Both the position numbers and the translations under genes were made by a program. Shown here in pieces: positions 10,198-22,916 of a DNA stretch of 64,000 nucleotides. Numbering within the stretch: the first letter of the stretch is position 1; the number at the start of each line of letters is the position of its first letter. Source of the stretch: Plutella xylostella (Eukaryota; Arthropoda; Insecta; Lepidoptera; Plutellidae); the NCBI RefSeq assembly GCF_932276165.1, contig NC_063992.1:11294001-11358000 (forward strand). The letters run 5' to 3'. Under the pieces are notes generated by a model, which did no database searches, was not told where the DNA came from, and worked only from the letters and a program-made list of their open reading frames with translations.

Positions 10198-11677
10198 TAC
10201 TTACTGTTTGCGCTACCTTCAGCACAACTCCAGCAGAGACTTCATAAAAGAACTAGACATAGGAGTGGGGTCACTCTATAAAACATAACCGGAATTCCTG
10301 AGCGTTGCTGCCCCAAACACGTCTCTATCTTGCAGTAATAAAGCTCTCTTTTATTCGTTATTAATTTACTAAGCTAGAGAAGCCTTCTTGGGCTGTGAAC
10401 TTAACAAGATTATAATATTAAAGTGATGTTTAGATAATACCCGTACACCGGAAACATTCTCTTTATGTGCAAAAACTAGACTTAATTACATCCTGAAGCG
10501 TATTCTTATTATTTCCTTTATATCAGAGCTAATTATTGTGAATGTGTAACTTTACTGAGTTGTTGATGTAATTATTGGGAGTTCATAATATCTGCTTGTT
10601 TGTGTGGTGTCGATAGCATAATGTTTAGCCTGAGACCTTTTCGTCGATGAGAAGGACAACCCACGACGTGGTCTAAGTTCTCTCTTTAGAATTCATTTTA
10701 TTTTTGTACATTATACTATTTTCATGATGTTGCCCTATACATTTGGTGTTTAAATGTTAAATAATAAAAATATGTGATAGGTATTTCAAGTTGTTAATTA
10801 AGTAACGTTGACTACGTTATAATAAGTCTAATCTTACCTATTAATTAAATCTTGACATAATGGCACGTATTGTGATACGAATTTCCAGTAAGTATCTATA
10901 TTCATGGGCTTTCCAAAGGTCATCAGGTCAAGGATCTGACGTTCATGACTTTACTCATATGAAAGAAGTAAGCGTGGGCTTTCCCGGCGTAGGCTCTAGG
11001 AACTCATAATACCAAGTTTGGTATAATTATAATAAATATACGAAGCTAGAACGAAGATAATGTCTCTGTAAATAAGCATACACTATACACCTACGAGTAT
11101 ATGAAAATACTTACACATTTTTGCATCTCAGTAATACCTAAATGATGCACCACACTGGGCCACTGCAGGTTGTTGGTGGGTTCACATATCTAGATGTGCT
11201 AAATCTAGACATTTAGGTTTCCTTACGATGTTTTCCTTCTCCGTAAAAGCGATACGATGTACTTAAATTCCATAGAACTTTATTTAGGTAAAAATTTAAT
11301 AGTATTATTTCCACGGTAAGCGGAAGTAAAAATCTTCAGTTTATGATAAATAAAGAATTACCTTGAGATATAAAGAACCACTGTTTGCATTCATAAGTCC
11401 CCGTAGCTATCACGGCACATACTTTATTGATTTCCCTTTAATTATAGACAATCGGGAGTTATGTGGGTCAGCGTATAAATAAGTTATGACAATGCTCGTT
11501 TGATAGGAAAGCAAGCGACGGCGATATGCACTGCACGAACGTTTGAAATACAATTCTTTTAGCTTCTCTATACGAGTACTGTTGATGTACCTTTATCAAT
11601 CTAGGAAATAAGTATACTTTGGTGTGGAAATTAAAATACTTTACTGTATACAATAAATTAGGAACCTAGATAATATA
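10198..11677. other. non-coding stretch
   Basis: No gene or repeat is recognised. Confidence 0.4.
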
Positions 11678-11909
11678 CACTGCCGGGCAATGAAAAAGTT
11701 CCACTCACAAAATTTCGACAACAAACTACACGAATTTTTTCCAAGATTTTATTTAAAATTGGAACAAAATATAACCGACTTTAGTTGGTAATATCCTGAT
11801 GCTCTGTTAATTGTACTTCAATGTTGCAGAAGACGGAATGAAGCTAGCCTTTTCCGTTCAGAAGGAATTTGGTGCTTTTGTCAGTGGAACTTTTCATTGC
11901 CCGTGAGTG
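11678..11909. mobile_element. MITE family C, copy 2 (full-length form)
   Basis: It is 232 bp with ends CACTGCCGGGCAATGAAAAA and TTTTCATTGCCCGTGAGTG, flanked by TA. The interior (CCTGATGCTCTGTTAATTGT and AATGTTGCAGAAG) matches copy 3 at 22692-22916, so the 135-bp copy at 8904 is an internal-deletion form. Confidence 0.85.
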
Positions 11910-12946
11910 TATAACAACTGTGTAACAAATCCTACCAACTTTTTTTCGTAAGTACAGTTGGTTAGCTTTTTTAACCACTACCTATTATATTCCTTCAAAA
12001 TCATCTCAGCAGTCCCAAAATTTAAAGCGCTAAGGTACCAATTTAATTTTTACAAATTTAACTGACCACGGAAAGAAAATGACTAATAAACATGGAATGT
12101 TAATATTTTCACAGTCCGTGAACCTGAATGGTTTTAAATTGAACTCCTCCCAATATCAACAACAAAGTGACCAAGGTTCCGATTTTAAAACGCAAATGAT
12201 TATTATAAAAGGCATTAATTATCGTTCCGCCACTTTTGTATGAGAGTTTAAGTTAGTTTAGCGTCTGAATAGTTCCAGCCCACAATATAACGTGCCCTTC
12301 GCTCACACATTCATATCAAACAGCACTCGTTCTCACGGCGAGTACAATAGGCGGTTAAGAAACATTTCTTTATGATTAACAGAGACGTACCAACTAACAT
12401 TAACATATTATTATTATTTTAAAAAAATAATACTTAATTTTCCGTCTGCTTTTGCAGATACATTGTAAGTAATTATGTACTTATATTAATTTTGTTTTGT
12501 GAGTTTTATTTGAGTTATCATAAAGGTTATCATACCTACAAATAGTATACAAACAACATTAATTTGTTAATCGTAGGTTCTTAATACTTACCTCAGGTGT
12601 AATTAAACCATTGCTAGAGTGACTCTCACGGTCATAGTATTGAAAGAATAGCTCGGGATTGGTACAGAGCAATGCATTATGGGTCTTTATTTGTTTTAAT
12701 TTTAATTGGTGTAGGCTAGGAACGTGTAGGCTTTCTTTCACAATGAGAAGCGAGATTCGTGGGTACAAATGTGAATTCATTGCGAGAGAGTTGAGCAATG
12801 ATGGGAATTTAAAATGTTAAAGACGGCGTTAAATATAATCTTAAAGCCGGGTCACATCTGTGTCATTCATAGAGCCTATCATTTCACCTCGGCGTGTCAT
12901 AATCGCTAGATTTACTTATTTTTAAACAAAATGTTAAGTAAGATAC
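11910..12946. other. non-coding stretch
   Basis: No gene or repeat is recognised. Confidence 0.4.
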
Positions 12947-13113
12947 TGATGTCGATTCTGAAGGCAGAAATTCTAATTTTAAAGCTGTCAAACAAAAAAA
13001 ATGCTAGTATAAAATGAGATTTCAGGTAACAGTCATAGAGTCGAATTTTAAACAAAGACTTTATGGTTTTGACAGCATTAAAATTAGAATTTCCGCCTTC
13101 AGAATCGACATCA
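12947..13113. mobile_element. MITE with long inverted ends
   Basis: Arms of about 45 bp: the left arm starts TGATGTCGATTCTGAAGGCA and continues AGAAATTCTAATTTTAA; the right arm is its complement with a few mismatches. The interior of about 75 bp is AT-rich. The target duplication is not clear. Confidence 0.75.
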
Positions 13114-14423
13114 CTGACAGGGGGGTTATGGAGTCGTTAGATATAAAGCAACGCGGACTTAGGTTGAGTCATATACCTCTACAATAAATAACATTACCTT
13201 TATACAGACGAATTGAGAATCCCTCTTTGTAAGTCGATTAAAAATACAATTTACATTTCAGAAGAGCGGCTTAAGAATGTATGAGCGCTGTGTTTAATTA
13301 TTAGCTCTCCGCTTGACAAAATGTTTCTTTAGATTTGGGTCAAATGGTTCATAAAATATTCAACATTATGTATTCCCGACGTAAATTTATCATTTATCAA
13401 AGGAAATACGGTACAAGTTAGGTATTTTCCGTTTGAATGGTATTTCAAATTGAAATACCTACTTACATAATTGGTTCAGTTATTTTGACTTATACGGACA
13501 GATCCGTAGATCGTAAATACTTATATTACTTATGTGATTTTGATCGGAGGTAGGTTAGGTACCTAGTACATTTAAAATTCCAATAAACATAATTATTAAT
13601 CATTATTAATATGAAAGTAGGGGCTTGGCTCGTGAGGTTACGTCCTAGTGTTCTACCAAGTCTACCAAGTGCATGCATGTTAAAACTCTGTACTTACCTG
13701 TCATCAATTACTACACATGTCATATTTTATTTAAAGGGGTTGTTAAATAATCATTATACTGAAACATATGAAATGCATGCAACTTCTGAGTGGATCACCT
13801 AGATTTTCAACAAAATTATAAAGTGAAGAAGGAGCTCCGTCCAATCAAAGGACTTCTTAGAATGCATCCCAAAGATGAACGGAATAAACTGAGCTTTCAA
13901 ACTCTCAGTATGCAAACCGGTCGGATGAGAGAATAAGATAGCTTTATTACGAGACATCATTACAGATTATGAGAGAGAAGTCAAAGTCGATTACTAGTTT
14001 CATATAAAAAAGGAAATCAATTTCCGCTCTTCTGTTTATTGGCATTTTAAATCGAATAAAAAAACAACGTTAATAAATCCGAATGAACCTGATTTGGGTT
14101 TTATTTCTACGGGTAATGAAAATGGAAAGTTATTGGCTCGTTCGCAAATTACGAGCTGTAAATACTCGTTCTCATTATGAATCTCTCAAACAATATTTGA
14201 TTACTTTTGATATTTTTAGCTTGGCTTCAATAACTTGAAAGGAAATCTTAATTTACAAATTATCTGTTCTTGTTTATGAAGCAGTACAATAAATGGTGGC
14301 AATAATAATTCAATAGCAATATTAGAAGGAGACATACCTACCTAGGTAGTGTAATTTAATTAATGAGATAATTGTAAAAATACTAGTACGTGACGAACGA
14401 AGCAAGTTTAAATTTATTAATAC
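13114..14423. other. non-coding stretch
   Basis: No gene or repeat is recognised. Confidence 0.4.
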
Positions 14424-14570
14424 ACTCACGAGCAATGAATATGTTCCCGTGACAATAGCACCAAATTACTCCTAAACGGGAAAGACTATATACTAACGAC
14501 GCCGTCTGCAATATTGAACTAAAGAATATTACTAAAAACGTAATAACACTCACGAGCAAAGATTTTTTTA
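14424..14570 (-). mobile_element. MITE family C, decayed copy
   Basis: It begins CACTCACGAGCAATGAA after TA (14422-14423) and contains CACCAAATTACTCCTAAACGG, the complement of the family's right-hand interior. A second same-strand end, ACACTCACGAGCAAAG, occurs at about 14545. This looks like two overlapping or truncated copies. Confidence 0.55.
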
Positions 14571-15917
14571 AACATTCGCATACATATAAATGATGAAACT
14601 AGGACTAGGAAATATCCAAAATAAATGGTTAAAAGGACTCAAATCTGAGAACTAAACTTGGTCTTTTACGAAATATTCCCAACGGAAATCTGTATTCGCC
14701 GCAAGAATTTTATTATGTTTACGGCAGAATTTATTGGCATCGATATTGAAGGCATGCTTCGACTTTAAATCTTAGCTTCTAATATCTACGTGTGCAATTT
14801 AAAATTTATCGTCGAAAGTTGTAGTTTTGTGATTCCATACTTCTGAATATACTTAATTTTCACATTTTCAATAAATTTTAAAATGAGTAACCAGGTCCAT
14901 TAGCCATTAGACAATTCAAGTTGGTGAAACCTTGTCAAGATTGTACTTTACATTTACTACAATTTTAAATGTTCAAAACTTTTTCTTTTTCATTCCCTGC
15001 AATGCTTAATCCATAAAGATTGCCTCGAATAACGTCTCTAGAAGGCCTTTTACCTTTGATGATAGAGAACCAGATAAAGGCTATTACAAAACCGAATAAA
15101 AAAACTTCGAGGAATAGCCGTTCATTCGGAGCCACAAAAAATATATAAAGAGTGAAACGGAAATGATCACGCCGAGCGGCGCGGCGGCGGCGGCGGCAGT
15201 GGACCGGTTCACACTCAAACTTATTTCTTATTCCTTTTTGTGACAAGCTTCCCACTGGCTGACCACGATAATCTACTTTTTGTACCTTTTCTTCGCTTTT
15301 GATATTTATCCAACACACCCGCTCGTTATAAAATTCCAAGACCACCTCAATCTCTGTAGCTTTAAGGTCTGATAGAATAAAAGATTTCAAATTCGCCATG
15401 TAAACTGTTTATTCTTATACTCTTTTTCATCTTAGGTACAATGTTAGTTCCACTTTGACAACACAATACATAGTAATTTATAGGTACAATACTATAACGT
15501 GAAACATATTAATACAACTCATCACGGAGCGAAACCAACATCTTTGGATATTAGGCAAGTTAAATGCATTTGATATGCTTAACTCTCACACATATAATTA
15601 AGTATTTATTAACATTTGAAGGTACCTATCATTTTCAACATCGAAGAAGATCATCTTAATCTTTAATTATTTATTTGGCGAACATACACGACTCCACTCC
15701 GTATCACATACTTACTCCTATATGTACACAACCATCCTTCAACTAATCAGTCACGGACCCCTCGAAAGAGGGTCCAATATATCTCTTTCCTGTATCAGTC
15801 TATAAATAAATTATATATGTACAAAAACTTCTAACATTTAAATTAATCTATGCTTAACATTGGCATGTTACAATTCCATGAGTTCTTTTCATACAATCAC
15901 CTATATACAGGGGGAGT
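14571..15917. other. stretch downstream of kek5, probably holding its 3' UTR
   Basis: Apart from the uncertain frame at 14965-15399, no gene is seen. kek5 is transcribed leftward, so its 3' UTR should lie just below 15918. Several TTTATT (AATAAA on the minus strand) occur, but none can be assigned with confidence. A (GGC)n run lies at 15178-15196. Confidence 0.35.
14965..15399 (-). CDS. uncertain open frame of 144 codons
   Basis: The protein has no recognised family. It contains a basic run encoded by a GGC-repeat tract (CRRRRRAARR) and one hydrophobic segment near the middle-to-end (LEVFLFGFVIAFIWFSII) that could span a membrane. It sits about 520 bp below the kek5 stop on the same strand, so it could fall in kek5's 3' UTR. 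No splice or codon evidence supports it. It is most likely a chance frame extended by the repeat. Confidence 0.12.
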   Translation of the reverse strand: MANLKSFILSDLKATEIEVVLEFYNERVCWINIKSEEKVQKVDYRGQPVGSLSQKGIRNKFECEPVHCRRRRRAARRDHFRFTLYIFFVAPNERLFLEVFLFGFVIAFIWFSIIKGKRPSRDVIRGNLYGLSIAGNEKEKVLNI

Positions 15918-17873
15918 TTATACGTCAGTGGCACAGCCCTCCTGGTAGCCCTCGTCGGGCGAGTGCCGGCTGGTGGCGAGCACCCGCTTGAGCGCGGAGA
16001 CCGGCGGCAGCACGGGCGGCGCGCGCTGCCACACTCGCAGCGTGCGGGCGCCGCCCACCGGCAGCCCGTAGTCCGCGGGGTAGGGCGCGTCCCCCGAGCC
16101 CGCGCCGCCGCCCGCCGCCGCCGCCGCGTGCGCTCGCGGGAACGTGCGGCTCATGTAGCCCAGCTCCTCCTGCGACCCCTCCACGCTCGAGCTCTCCATG
16201 ATCGGCGTCCGGTCCGTGTAGTACGCGGGCAGCGCTGAACTCACAGCTCGGGCTAAGCTCGTCGCCTGATCTCTCTTCATTTGGTCCCATAAACCTGATG
16301 GGTATAACGAGTCGGATGCCTCTCGAGCGTACTCCCCACTTCCCGGCCGCCCGGCGCTCTCTGGCCGCGTGTCGTTGATGAGATCTGGATCGTTTGCCAC
16401 TGACATAGTAGGTGATACCATTAACGGCCCACCGGCAGTCACTACACTCCCTCGACCCTCGTAATGGTTGGTCGTGTAAGGAATGTCGCCAATTCTTGGC
16501 GGTTTCTGTACAGGGTTACACTTGGGGTCGCTGACCCCCGGGAGCTCGTCCCTGCTTCCCAGGGCCGCCACGCATGGCTTGTCAACTGAGGCCGGGTGTA
16601 CTTCGTTCCCAGACACGACTCGGTCTAGAGTGCTCGGTGTTTTGCTCTCACAGATGGGTGCATTTCTAAAGCGTACAAACATAATAAGGACAGCCAACGA
16701 AACAATGACTGCCACTAAGAATAAGGCGGCTCCTAGACTGGCTATTTGCGCGCTCCCTAAAGACGCCATTCCCGCAGCCAACATAGTAACGTGCAACGTA
16801 AAATTCGCTTCAGAATTCCCTCCTTTATTTTCTGCCACACAATAGAACTCCGCCGAGTCGGACTGTTGGGTATTCGTTAGGACCAATGAAGATTTTTTCT
16901 TGTTTTCTCCCGACTCAAATATGAAAATCTTTTGATGAGAGTTGAGATTGCTTCCATTCATCAATAAACGTCCATTGAAGTACCAATTAATATTAGCGCT
17001 CGGCACGGCCTCGGTGCGGCAGGTGATGGTGGCGTTCTCCCCCACGGCGGCCTCCACGTGGCGGCTCACGGGCAGGATCTCCGGCTTGCACGCGAACTCC
17101 TCGATGGCCAGCTCGGAGAAGGGCCGGCCCGCCAGCCGCCCCGGCGCCGAGCAGCTCGGCGTCGCCAGCAGCTTGCGCTTCGCCAGCCACATCTTCATCT
17201 CGCGTAGACGACAATCACAAGTCCAAGGATTATCGGACAGATCGATAGCCCGTAACTTCTCAACTTTTTCGAGCGAGCTTATCGGCAAATCTCTGAGATT
17301 GTTTCCATTGAGCTTTAACGATTCCAGAGATCGCATATTTCTAAAAGCTTCGGGCGCAATATCTCTTATGTCGCAGCTCGATAGGTCAAGTTTTACAACG
17401 CTGCCTAGATTGCTCAATGCGTCCGGGTGTACTTTGAGGACCGGATTGTGAGCCAATGACAAATCTCTCAGAAAGGGGGCATCCTTGAAGCTATGAGCAG
17501 GTATTTGTGTGAGCAAATTGTTGGAGAGATCCAGTTCCACCAAGTTAGTGAGTCCTTTGAAGGCGCGCTCATTGATCTGTCCGATGTTGCAGCTGCGGAG
17601 GTAGACGCGCTGCAGGTTGACGAGGCCGGTGCGCGCGAAGGCCTCCTGCGGCAGGATCTGCAGGTTGTTGCCGGACAGGTCCAGCACCTGCGTGGCCGGG
17701 TCCACCAGCTCGGGCACGGTGATGAGCGCGCGCTCCACGCACTCCACCGTCTGCTTGCCGCCCTTCCACTTGCACGCGCACACCGCGGGGCACGAGCCCG
17801 GGGGCGCGATGCCCGCCGACGTCGTGTTCCACACCACTACACTCATTATCACCAGTAAACACCTCATTTTCAT
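15918..17873 (-). CDS. kek5: kekkon-family LRR-Ig transmembrane protein, probably Kek5
   Basis: A complete 651-residue type I membrane protein in one exon, as kekkon coding regions often are. Order: signal peptide 1-20; LRR N-cap with CPAVCACKWKGGKQTVEC (Cys28, 32, 34, 45); six to seven leucine-rich repeats about 61-215; LRR C-cap from NPWTCDC to Cys262; one Ig domain with Cys285, Trp297 and Cys345; membrane span about 378-401; then a cytoplasmic tail of about 250 residues. The tail has a poly-Ala/Gly run and ends in TDV, a class I PDZ ligand. Kekkons are insect cell-surface proteins; family members modulate EGF-receptor and BMP signalling. The N-cap wording and the AAGMASLG segment before the membrane point to Kek5 over other paralogues, from memory. 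Two ATGs lie near the start (residues 1 and 3); the first has G at -3. The gene shows three sharply bounded GC-rich blocks. Confidence 0.9.
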   Translation of the reverse strand: MKMRCLLVIMSVVVWNTTSAGIAPPGSCPAVCACKWKGGKQTVECVERALITVPELVDPATQVLDLSGNNLQILPQEAFARTGLVNLQRVYLRSCNIGQINERAFKGLTNLVELDLSNNLLTQIPAHSFKDAPFLRDLSLAHNPVLKVHPDALSNLGSVVKLDLSSCDIRDIAPEAFRNMRSLESLKLNGNNLRDLPISSLEKVEKLRAIDLSDNPWTCDCRLREMKMWLAKRKLLATPSCSAPGRLAGRPFSELAIEEFACKPEILPVSRHVEAAVGENATITCRTEAVPSANINWYFNGRLLMNGSNLNSHQKIFIFESGENKKKSSLVLTNTQQSDSAEFYCVAENKGGNSEANFTLHVTMLAAGMASLGSAQIASLGAALFLVAVIVSLAVLIMFVRFRNAPICESKTPSTLDRVVSGNEVHPASVDKPCVAALGSRDELPGVSDPKCNPVQKPPRIGDIPYTTNHYEGRGSVVTAGGPLMVSPTMSVANDPDLINDTRPESAGRPGSGEYAREASDSLYPSGLWDQMKRDQATSLARAVSSALPAYYTDRTPIMESSSVEGSQEELGYMSRTFPRAHAAAAAGGGAGSGDAPYPADYGLPVGGARTLRVWQRAPPVLPPVSALKRVLATSRHSPDEGYQEGCATDV

Positions 17874-18039
17874 GTCAATTTCACTAATGTCACCGCTTAT
17901 TAGAACGTCCTCTATCGTTTTACTCTCATAACTTTCACCGTGAACTTTTCACAAGCACCACAATCCCATAAACGTCAGCCGGTAACTTCCACAGTATTGC
18001 TACGATAGTATCGTATCACGTCACTGCTCGCGAAAGTTG

Positions 18040-18430
18040 GAGCGCGGCACATGACGACACGTCCAGCACTCCCGATGTCCGCGACTCTACTGAGAGGGAT
18101 GTCGGCCGGCGGCGGGAGGCGAGGAGCGACGCATGCGCCCGGCGCCCCCCTCCCCCGCGCCCGCGCCCTCCCCCCGCGCTGCGGCTCACGTCGCGAGCCT
18201 GGTGGCCGAGCTCGACGATACTCCAACGGCTTACCGCGAACTGTTGAAAGAATTCCAAAGGTAGATTATAAATTTTTACCTGAGTCGAATCGCTGTGGCC
18301 GGGTCGAGCGCCGGCTCGTCACGTTCATTCATAAATTCTTGAGGCGGCGGTGGAGGGGCGTTCAATCCGAGCTCGAGATGCAACAAAGCCGTCCCCGGCC
18401 GGCCGCGGAGCATTTCGATTGTCACAATTT
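18040..18430 (-). promoter_or_regulatory. CpG-rich region upstream of kek5, probable promoter or 5' exon
   Basis: About 170-560 bp upstream of the kek5 start, the sequence becomes strongly GC- and CpG-rich (for example CCCGGCGCCCCCCTCCCCCG at about 18138) and returns to AT-rich DNA after 18430. This is typical of a promoter or untranslated first exon of a developmental gene. No TATA box or initiator could be fixed. Long open frames here on both strands reflect base composition only. Confidence 0.4.
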
Positions 18431-21400
18431 CTTTGTGTCACTCACGTCGGGATGGAGTCAGGTAGACGACTAATTATTGTTGTCGCTCACCGACATAGAA
18501 CGCGAACAATAACACAGGATGTGCACACAAAGTGTACGTCTTTCCCATTCACATTTCGTTGAATGAACCTGTCCTTGGCATGAACGAACGTGCATTTCGC
18601 GTCAATTGCAATGAGCACGTTTGGTCCGCTTCCTCTGTCGTTGGATAAACTGGTTTCTTTCAAAATGCAATAGAAAAGCTTTTGATGCCATATTTGGATT
18701 AAGTATCAAATTATTTAAGTACTTATGATACACCTGCAAAACTCCTGTAGTCGGTATTAATAATAATTTTGCCAACTTGAATCTGTACATTAACAAATCT
18801 AGAACAGGCTATCTTTGAGATTACTGAACACACTGATGTTCGAGACCACAAGAGAATAACACAAACATAACAAACGTAAGGTTCTCTGACTATGTATGGA
18901 GACGGATTTTTATCTAAATATTTGCAGAAGGTATTCCCTTGTTGACTTATAAAGTATTCTTGCTTGTAGTACCCTTTTCACGTAAGTAAACGTTCGTAGA
19001 AGGCAATCTCGGGGAATCGTTACCTGGACTAGTCGACAACTACTTACAGCTATCACAGTATGTTCGGGTTATGTAACAACTTCAATGGCTACATTTACTT
19101 TACCTACAAATATATAGAAATTACGATAATTTACAAAGACAGACATCAAATAGGTATTATTGTGCTTTTAACTGTAACAACTACCCCTTCCGGGATTGTA
19201 GTTGTGAACATCTACGTATTTAGCCTGTTTTGTTAAAATAAATATGTTTTCAAAAACTAACTTGTTTATCTTTGCTCATTTAATTGTTTATCTTGAAATA
19301 AAGGAATAGCTCCTAGAATATAATTAACTATAGGCAAGGCCGTCTGGAATCTAAATACCTATAAGTAGGGGGGTACCTAGATATTCTCGGGACTCTGTTT
19401 TTCTATCTATTTGCCTTTTCAATCCTCTAGTTATGTCTTATTCCTTCGTATTCTAAGAACAAAACCACCTAGCAAATATTTAATCCGGTGTAAAAAAAAC
19501 TTCCTTCCTCTTTTCCAGGAAGGACATAACTAAACCAAACACTCTTTGTTCTGGCATCTTTAAGTTTACACTTACCGCACTATTCTCATTCATTGTTTTT
19601 TCCTTCTCCTGATTGGTTTGTTTATTCTTATCTTCCGTTAGGTAGCCAAGCAGGATGCGCCATCGAGTTGAAGGTAGAGGACCTTTTGTATTCCCAAATC
19701 CATTAATATTCCGACAATACATATCGATGTGTTTTTGGACAAAACAACAACTTACTTACCTCCAATTTCCGGGTTCATTATTTATTTATTGTTTTACTTT
19801 TCTTTAAGCCTAGGAAATAATATTAGAAACGCAGTTAAAATGAAGTTGATAATAATATTATTATGTAAGGTACATAATAACAAATGTATTTGCACTGAAA
19901 TGATAATCGAAGTTGAGTTGAACATCAAACGGTGCCAAAAATGCGTGCCCCTAATATTTAGAAACACAATGCTCCAGACCAGGCGCCGTAATTTGACGCC
20001 ATAATATTGTGTCGCCGATCATCTGCACCTCATCTCCATCTGTCGAGGCTGTTGAGAGGCTACTTAGTATTGACAAATGTTTATTATCTCTCATTACGAC
20101 GGCACGCGGCTGGCACGCTCCGCCATCTGTCAGCTTCTGCCAGTTTTTTGCCTAAGTCTGCCGTCTGACAGCTGGCAGCTGCCGACTCACCTGGCGCGCC
20201 CGTGTCTTACCTTACCACGTTGTTTTTGATGCACTGAGAAGCCCGTTAAATGAGTATACACTAAACTTGCATGCCTATGCCTAGTTGCCTACCAGAAATA
20301 TATACTTACCTACAATACAATATAAGAAATATATATTATATTCTTACCTAGAATATTGCTTCTGTTATTATTATGTCTCCTTGTGTTCATATTATCATAA
20401 CATAAGCCCGCAACGGTACTTATAATAATGAGTTGGAAATATTTAAATATAAAACAAAATATAACTAAGATAAATGGGTATATGGTAGCCTGGGTAGCCA
20501 TATGAATATTCACATCGTTAATTAAAGGTAAAGTAAACACGTACTTAACTAAGCTTTTCTTCACATAAAGAAATGAAAATTGTAAGCCGCGTCAGTAATC
20601 CTGCTAGAAAACCAATAAACGATATTGAGCTGCCGCCGGTGTAGAGTTACTGAGACAGGGGTGGAGGTGGAGCGGAGTGTTCCAGTGAAGTATGTATGAG
20701 TTATTGAACGAGGGCCGTCTGCCGAGTTCAAGCAGCAGAGCACTAATAAGGACTCCCGGTCCGACACTCGCCCCCTACATCCAAATGTCACTTGTCCACG
20801 GCACGATCCGTCTATTTGTGGAAGCAAATTGGTACTCATCGGGCCGATGATTGGTTGGATCCGGTCAAGATGTAGGTACCTAATTGGTTTTGTTCTGTTT
20901 GTAAAACCTTTTGAAGATGTCGCGTGACGCATTTGCACCGGTCAATGAAATGCTGAAGCATTTATACTAGAGTAGGCGGTGGGCGTACGGTACGAGTATT
21001 CATTTACTTTAGAACTGAAAGGAGATCCCTATAAATATCCAACGATTCATTGCCATTTCATTACTAATTTACAATGGCATCTGATAAAGTAAGTTACTTG
21101 AAAATGTTACCTCTACTACCTACCCTGTATCTGCGCTAAAACTCTAATTGGACATAACTCAATCCTACACAAACGAAAATAGAATAAACTTCGCAATAGT
21201 TTGACTTCTACTCAATATAACTCGGAGTAGAACTGTTGGCAAAACGTCGAGTATTGTCAAGTAGCCGCTACAAATGTATGGAAGCTCCAAACATCGGCTG
21301 GCAAGTTTTAACTAGATGTTCGGCTCTAACTAAGACAGCAAACATTTCCTAACTAACTTCGATGCTGCGCCTACTGTTTGTTACTGTTGTTCACATTCGA

Positions 21401-21850
21401 GCACCGTCTACTCAACTTGGAATGTGAACGAATCTTATTTATCATCAATGAAAATTGATGATGAAAATTAGCGTAAATATTATTAAGTTATTTCTATCAG
21501 TGGAACCTTGTAAAAGGCCTTTTACTGCTCATTCTATTGTTATACATTCAAATTGTGCTGTAAGTTTTCCTAAAATAAAATAAAAGGGTTATTTTTCTTC
21601 CATTGTATTTATAATTAGCGTATATGTATAATGTAGTAGAGCTAGGCAACATGGCTGTATTATCTGTTTAAGTAAATAGCATGCAGATCATGCTCAAACA
21701 CATTAATATCAGATTTACTCGTATGCATTTGCGCCCCCGGGGCCGTGTCGTCGGAGCCCCCGGGACTCGCAAATAATACCGCTAAATCTACAGGTAATGA
21801 AGACAAAGTGCAAATCTATTACATTACATGTTATTCTGTTCTATATTATG
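18431..21850. other. long non-coding stretch
   Basis: No gene, RNA gene or clear repeat is seen. About 20100-20215 is less AT-rich and has several CAGCTG/CTGGCAG motifs (GACAGCTGGCAGCTGCC), which could be E-box-type sites. A GC-rich palindromic patch lies at 21733-21770 (GCCCCCGGGGCC; GAGCCCCCGGGACTC). Confidence 0.4.
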
Positions 21851-22062
21851 TACTAGCTGTTCCCGTGAGCTTCGCTTCGCATTAAAAAGTTTTCCCGTGG
21901 GAATTCCAGGATAAAAAGTAGCCTATGTTCTTTCCCAGGGTCTATAATACCATATGTATACCAAATTTAATTCAAATCCGTTCAGTAGTTTGGCGTGAAA
22001 GAGTAACAGACAGACAGACAGACACAGTTACTTTCGCATTCATAATATTAGTTAGGATTAGG
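21851..22062 (+). repeat. LINE/SINE-type repeat with (GACA)n, copy 1
   Basis: It starts ACTAGCTGTTCCCGTGAGC, then GCTTCGCTTCGC, TTTTCCCGTGGGAATTCC and ATTCAAATCCGTTCAGTAG, ends in a GACA run and stops at TTAGTTAGGATTAGGAT. Two more copies lie at 29118-29358 (minus) and 30930-31136 (plus). I associate it with RTE-like LINE 3' ends common in arthropods; that assignment is from memory. Confidence 0.75.
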
Positions 22063-22691
22063 ATAAATTATCTCATGTACCAACTGTAATGGCAGGTGCA
22101 GCACATTACGGATGTTTTATTGAACCGATATGAACACAGTTGGTACATATCAGTAACAAAACTGAAAAAATAATCTCAGTCATATTTATTTCCAAACATG
22201 AACGTAAATCTTGTTAAATTTTATTGTGCTTATTATTCGATCGGTACTTTGTTGGTCGTTGAGGAATGAAGGGAAGCATACGGTGCGGTTGTATTAGATA
22301 TTCGATATTCAGGCAATACGTGTGTTAAAGATTTTCTACACATTTATTATATGCGTAACTTCCGCTATAGGTATAGGTACTCATTGTTATATGTATACCT
22401 ATAGAATCCTACAATAACATAACATAAACACTTAATTAAGCATTATACTAATATAGTCGAGTCGTGTACGAAGCTACGGGGTTGCCAGAGGACGGTGTTT
22501 GTATTGCAGCCAGTCGGTGCATTCGCTCTCCTCCTGTGTAATGCCAGGTGGCCGTATCGTAAGCATAAAGTTCCCAGTTTTTTAACCTGTAGATAAACAC
22601 CGCCGACTTAGTCTAAGCTAAGACTTAAAAGAACATCAAATAGTGAAAATACCCTCGAAAACGTCGCGTATTTTTGAGGGCTAAATGGAAA
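22063..22691. other. non-coding stretch
   Basis: No gene or repeat is recognised. Confidence 0.4.
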
Positions 22692-22916
22692 ATGGGCAAT
22701 GAAATAGTTCCACTCACAAAATGCTGACACCAAACGACCCCTTCTTTTTCAAACATTTTATTTAAAATGTGTACAAAATATTACCGTATTTTGTTGTGTT
22801 CCTGATGCTTTGTTAAATGTACTTCAATGTTGTAGAAGGCATGATTAAGCTAGCCTTTTCCCTTAAAGAGTAATTTGGTGGTTTTCTGAGTGGAACCTTT
22901 TCATTGCCCGTGAGTG
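22692..22916. mobile_element. MITE family C, copy 3
   Basis: The right end TTTTCATTGCCCGTGAGTG is intact and followed by TA (22917-22918). The left end is degraded (ATGGGCAATGAAATAGTTCC). The interior matches copy 2. Confidence 0.8.

Noticed and set aside
15925..17862. Several long open frames on both strands within kek5 (for example 15925-16290 minus, 16942-17451 plus)
   Set aside because: They overlap the kek5 coding exon in other frames and arise from its GC-rich blocks; none has a domain.
17975..18473. Open frames on both strands upstream of kek5
   Set aside because: Arg/Gly/Pro-rich translations of a CpG-rich region; composition effect, no recognisable domain.
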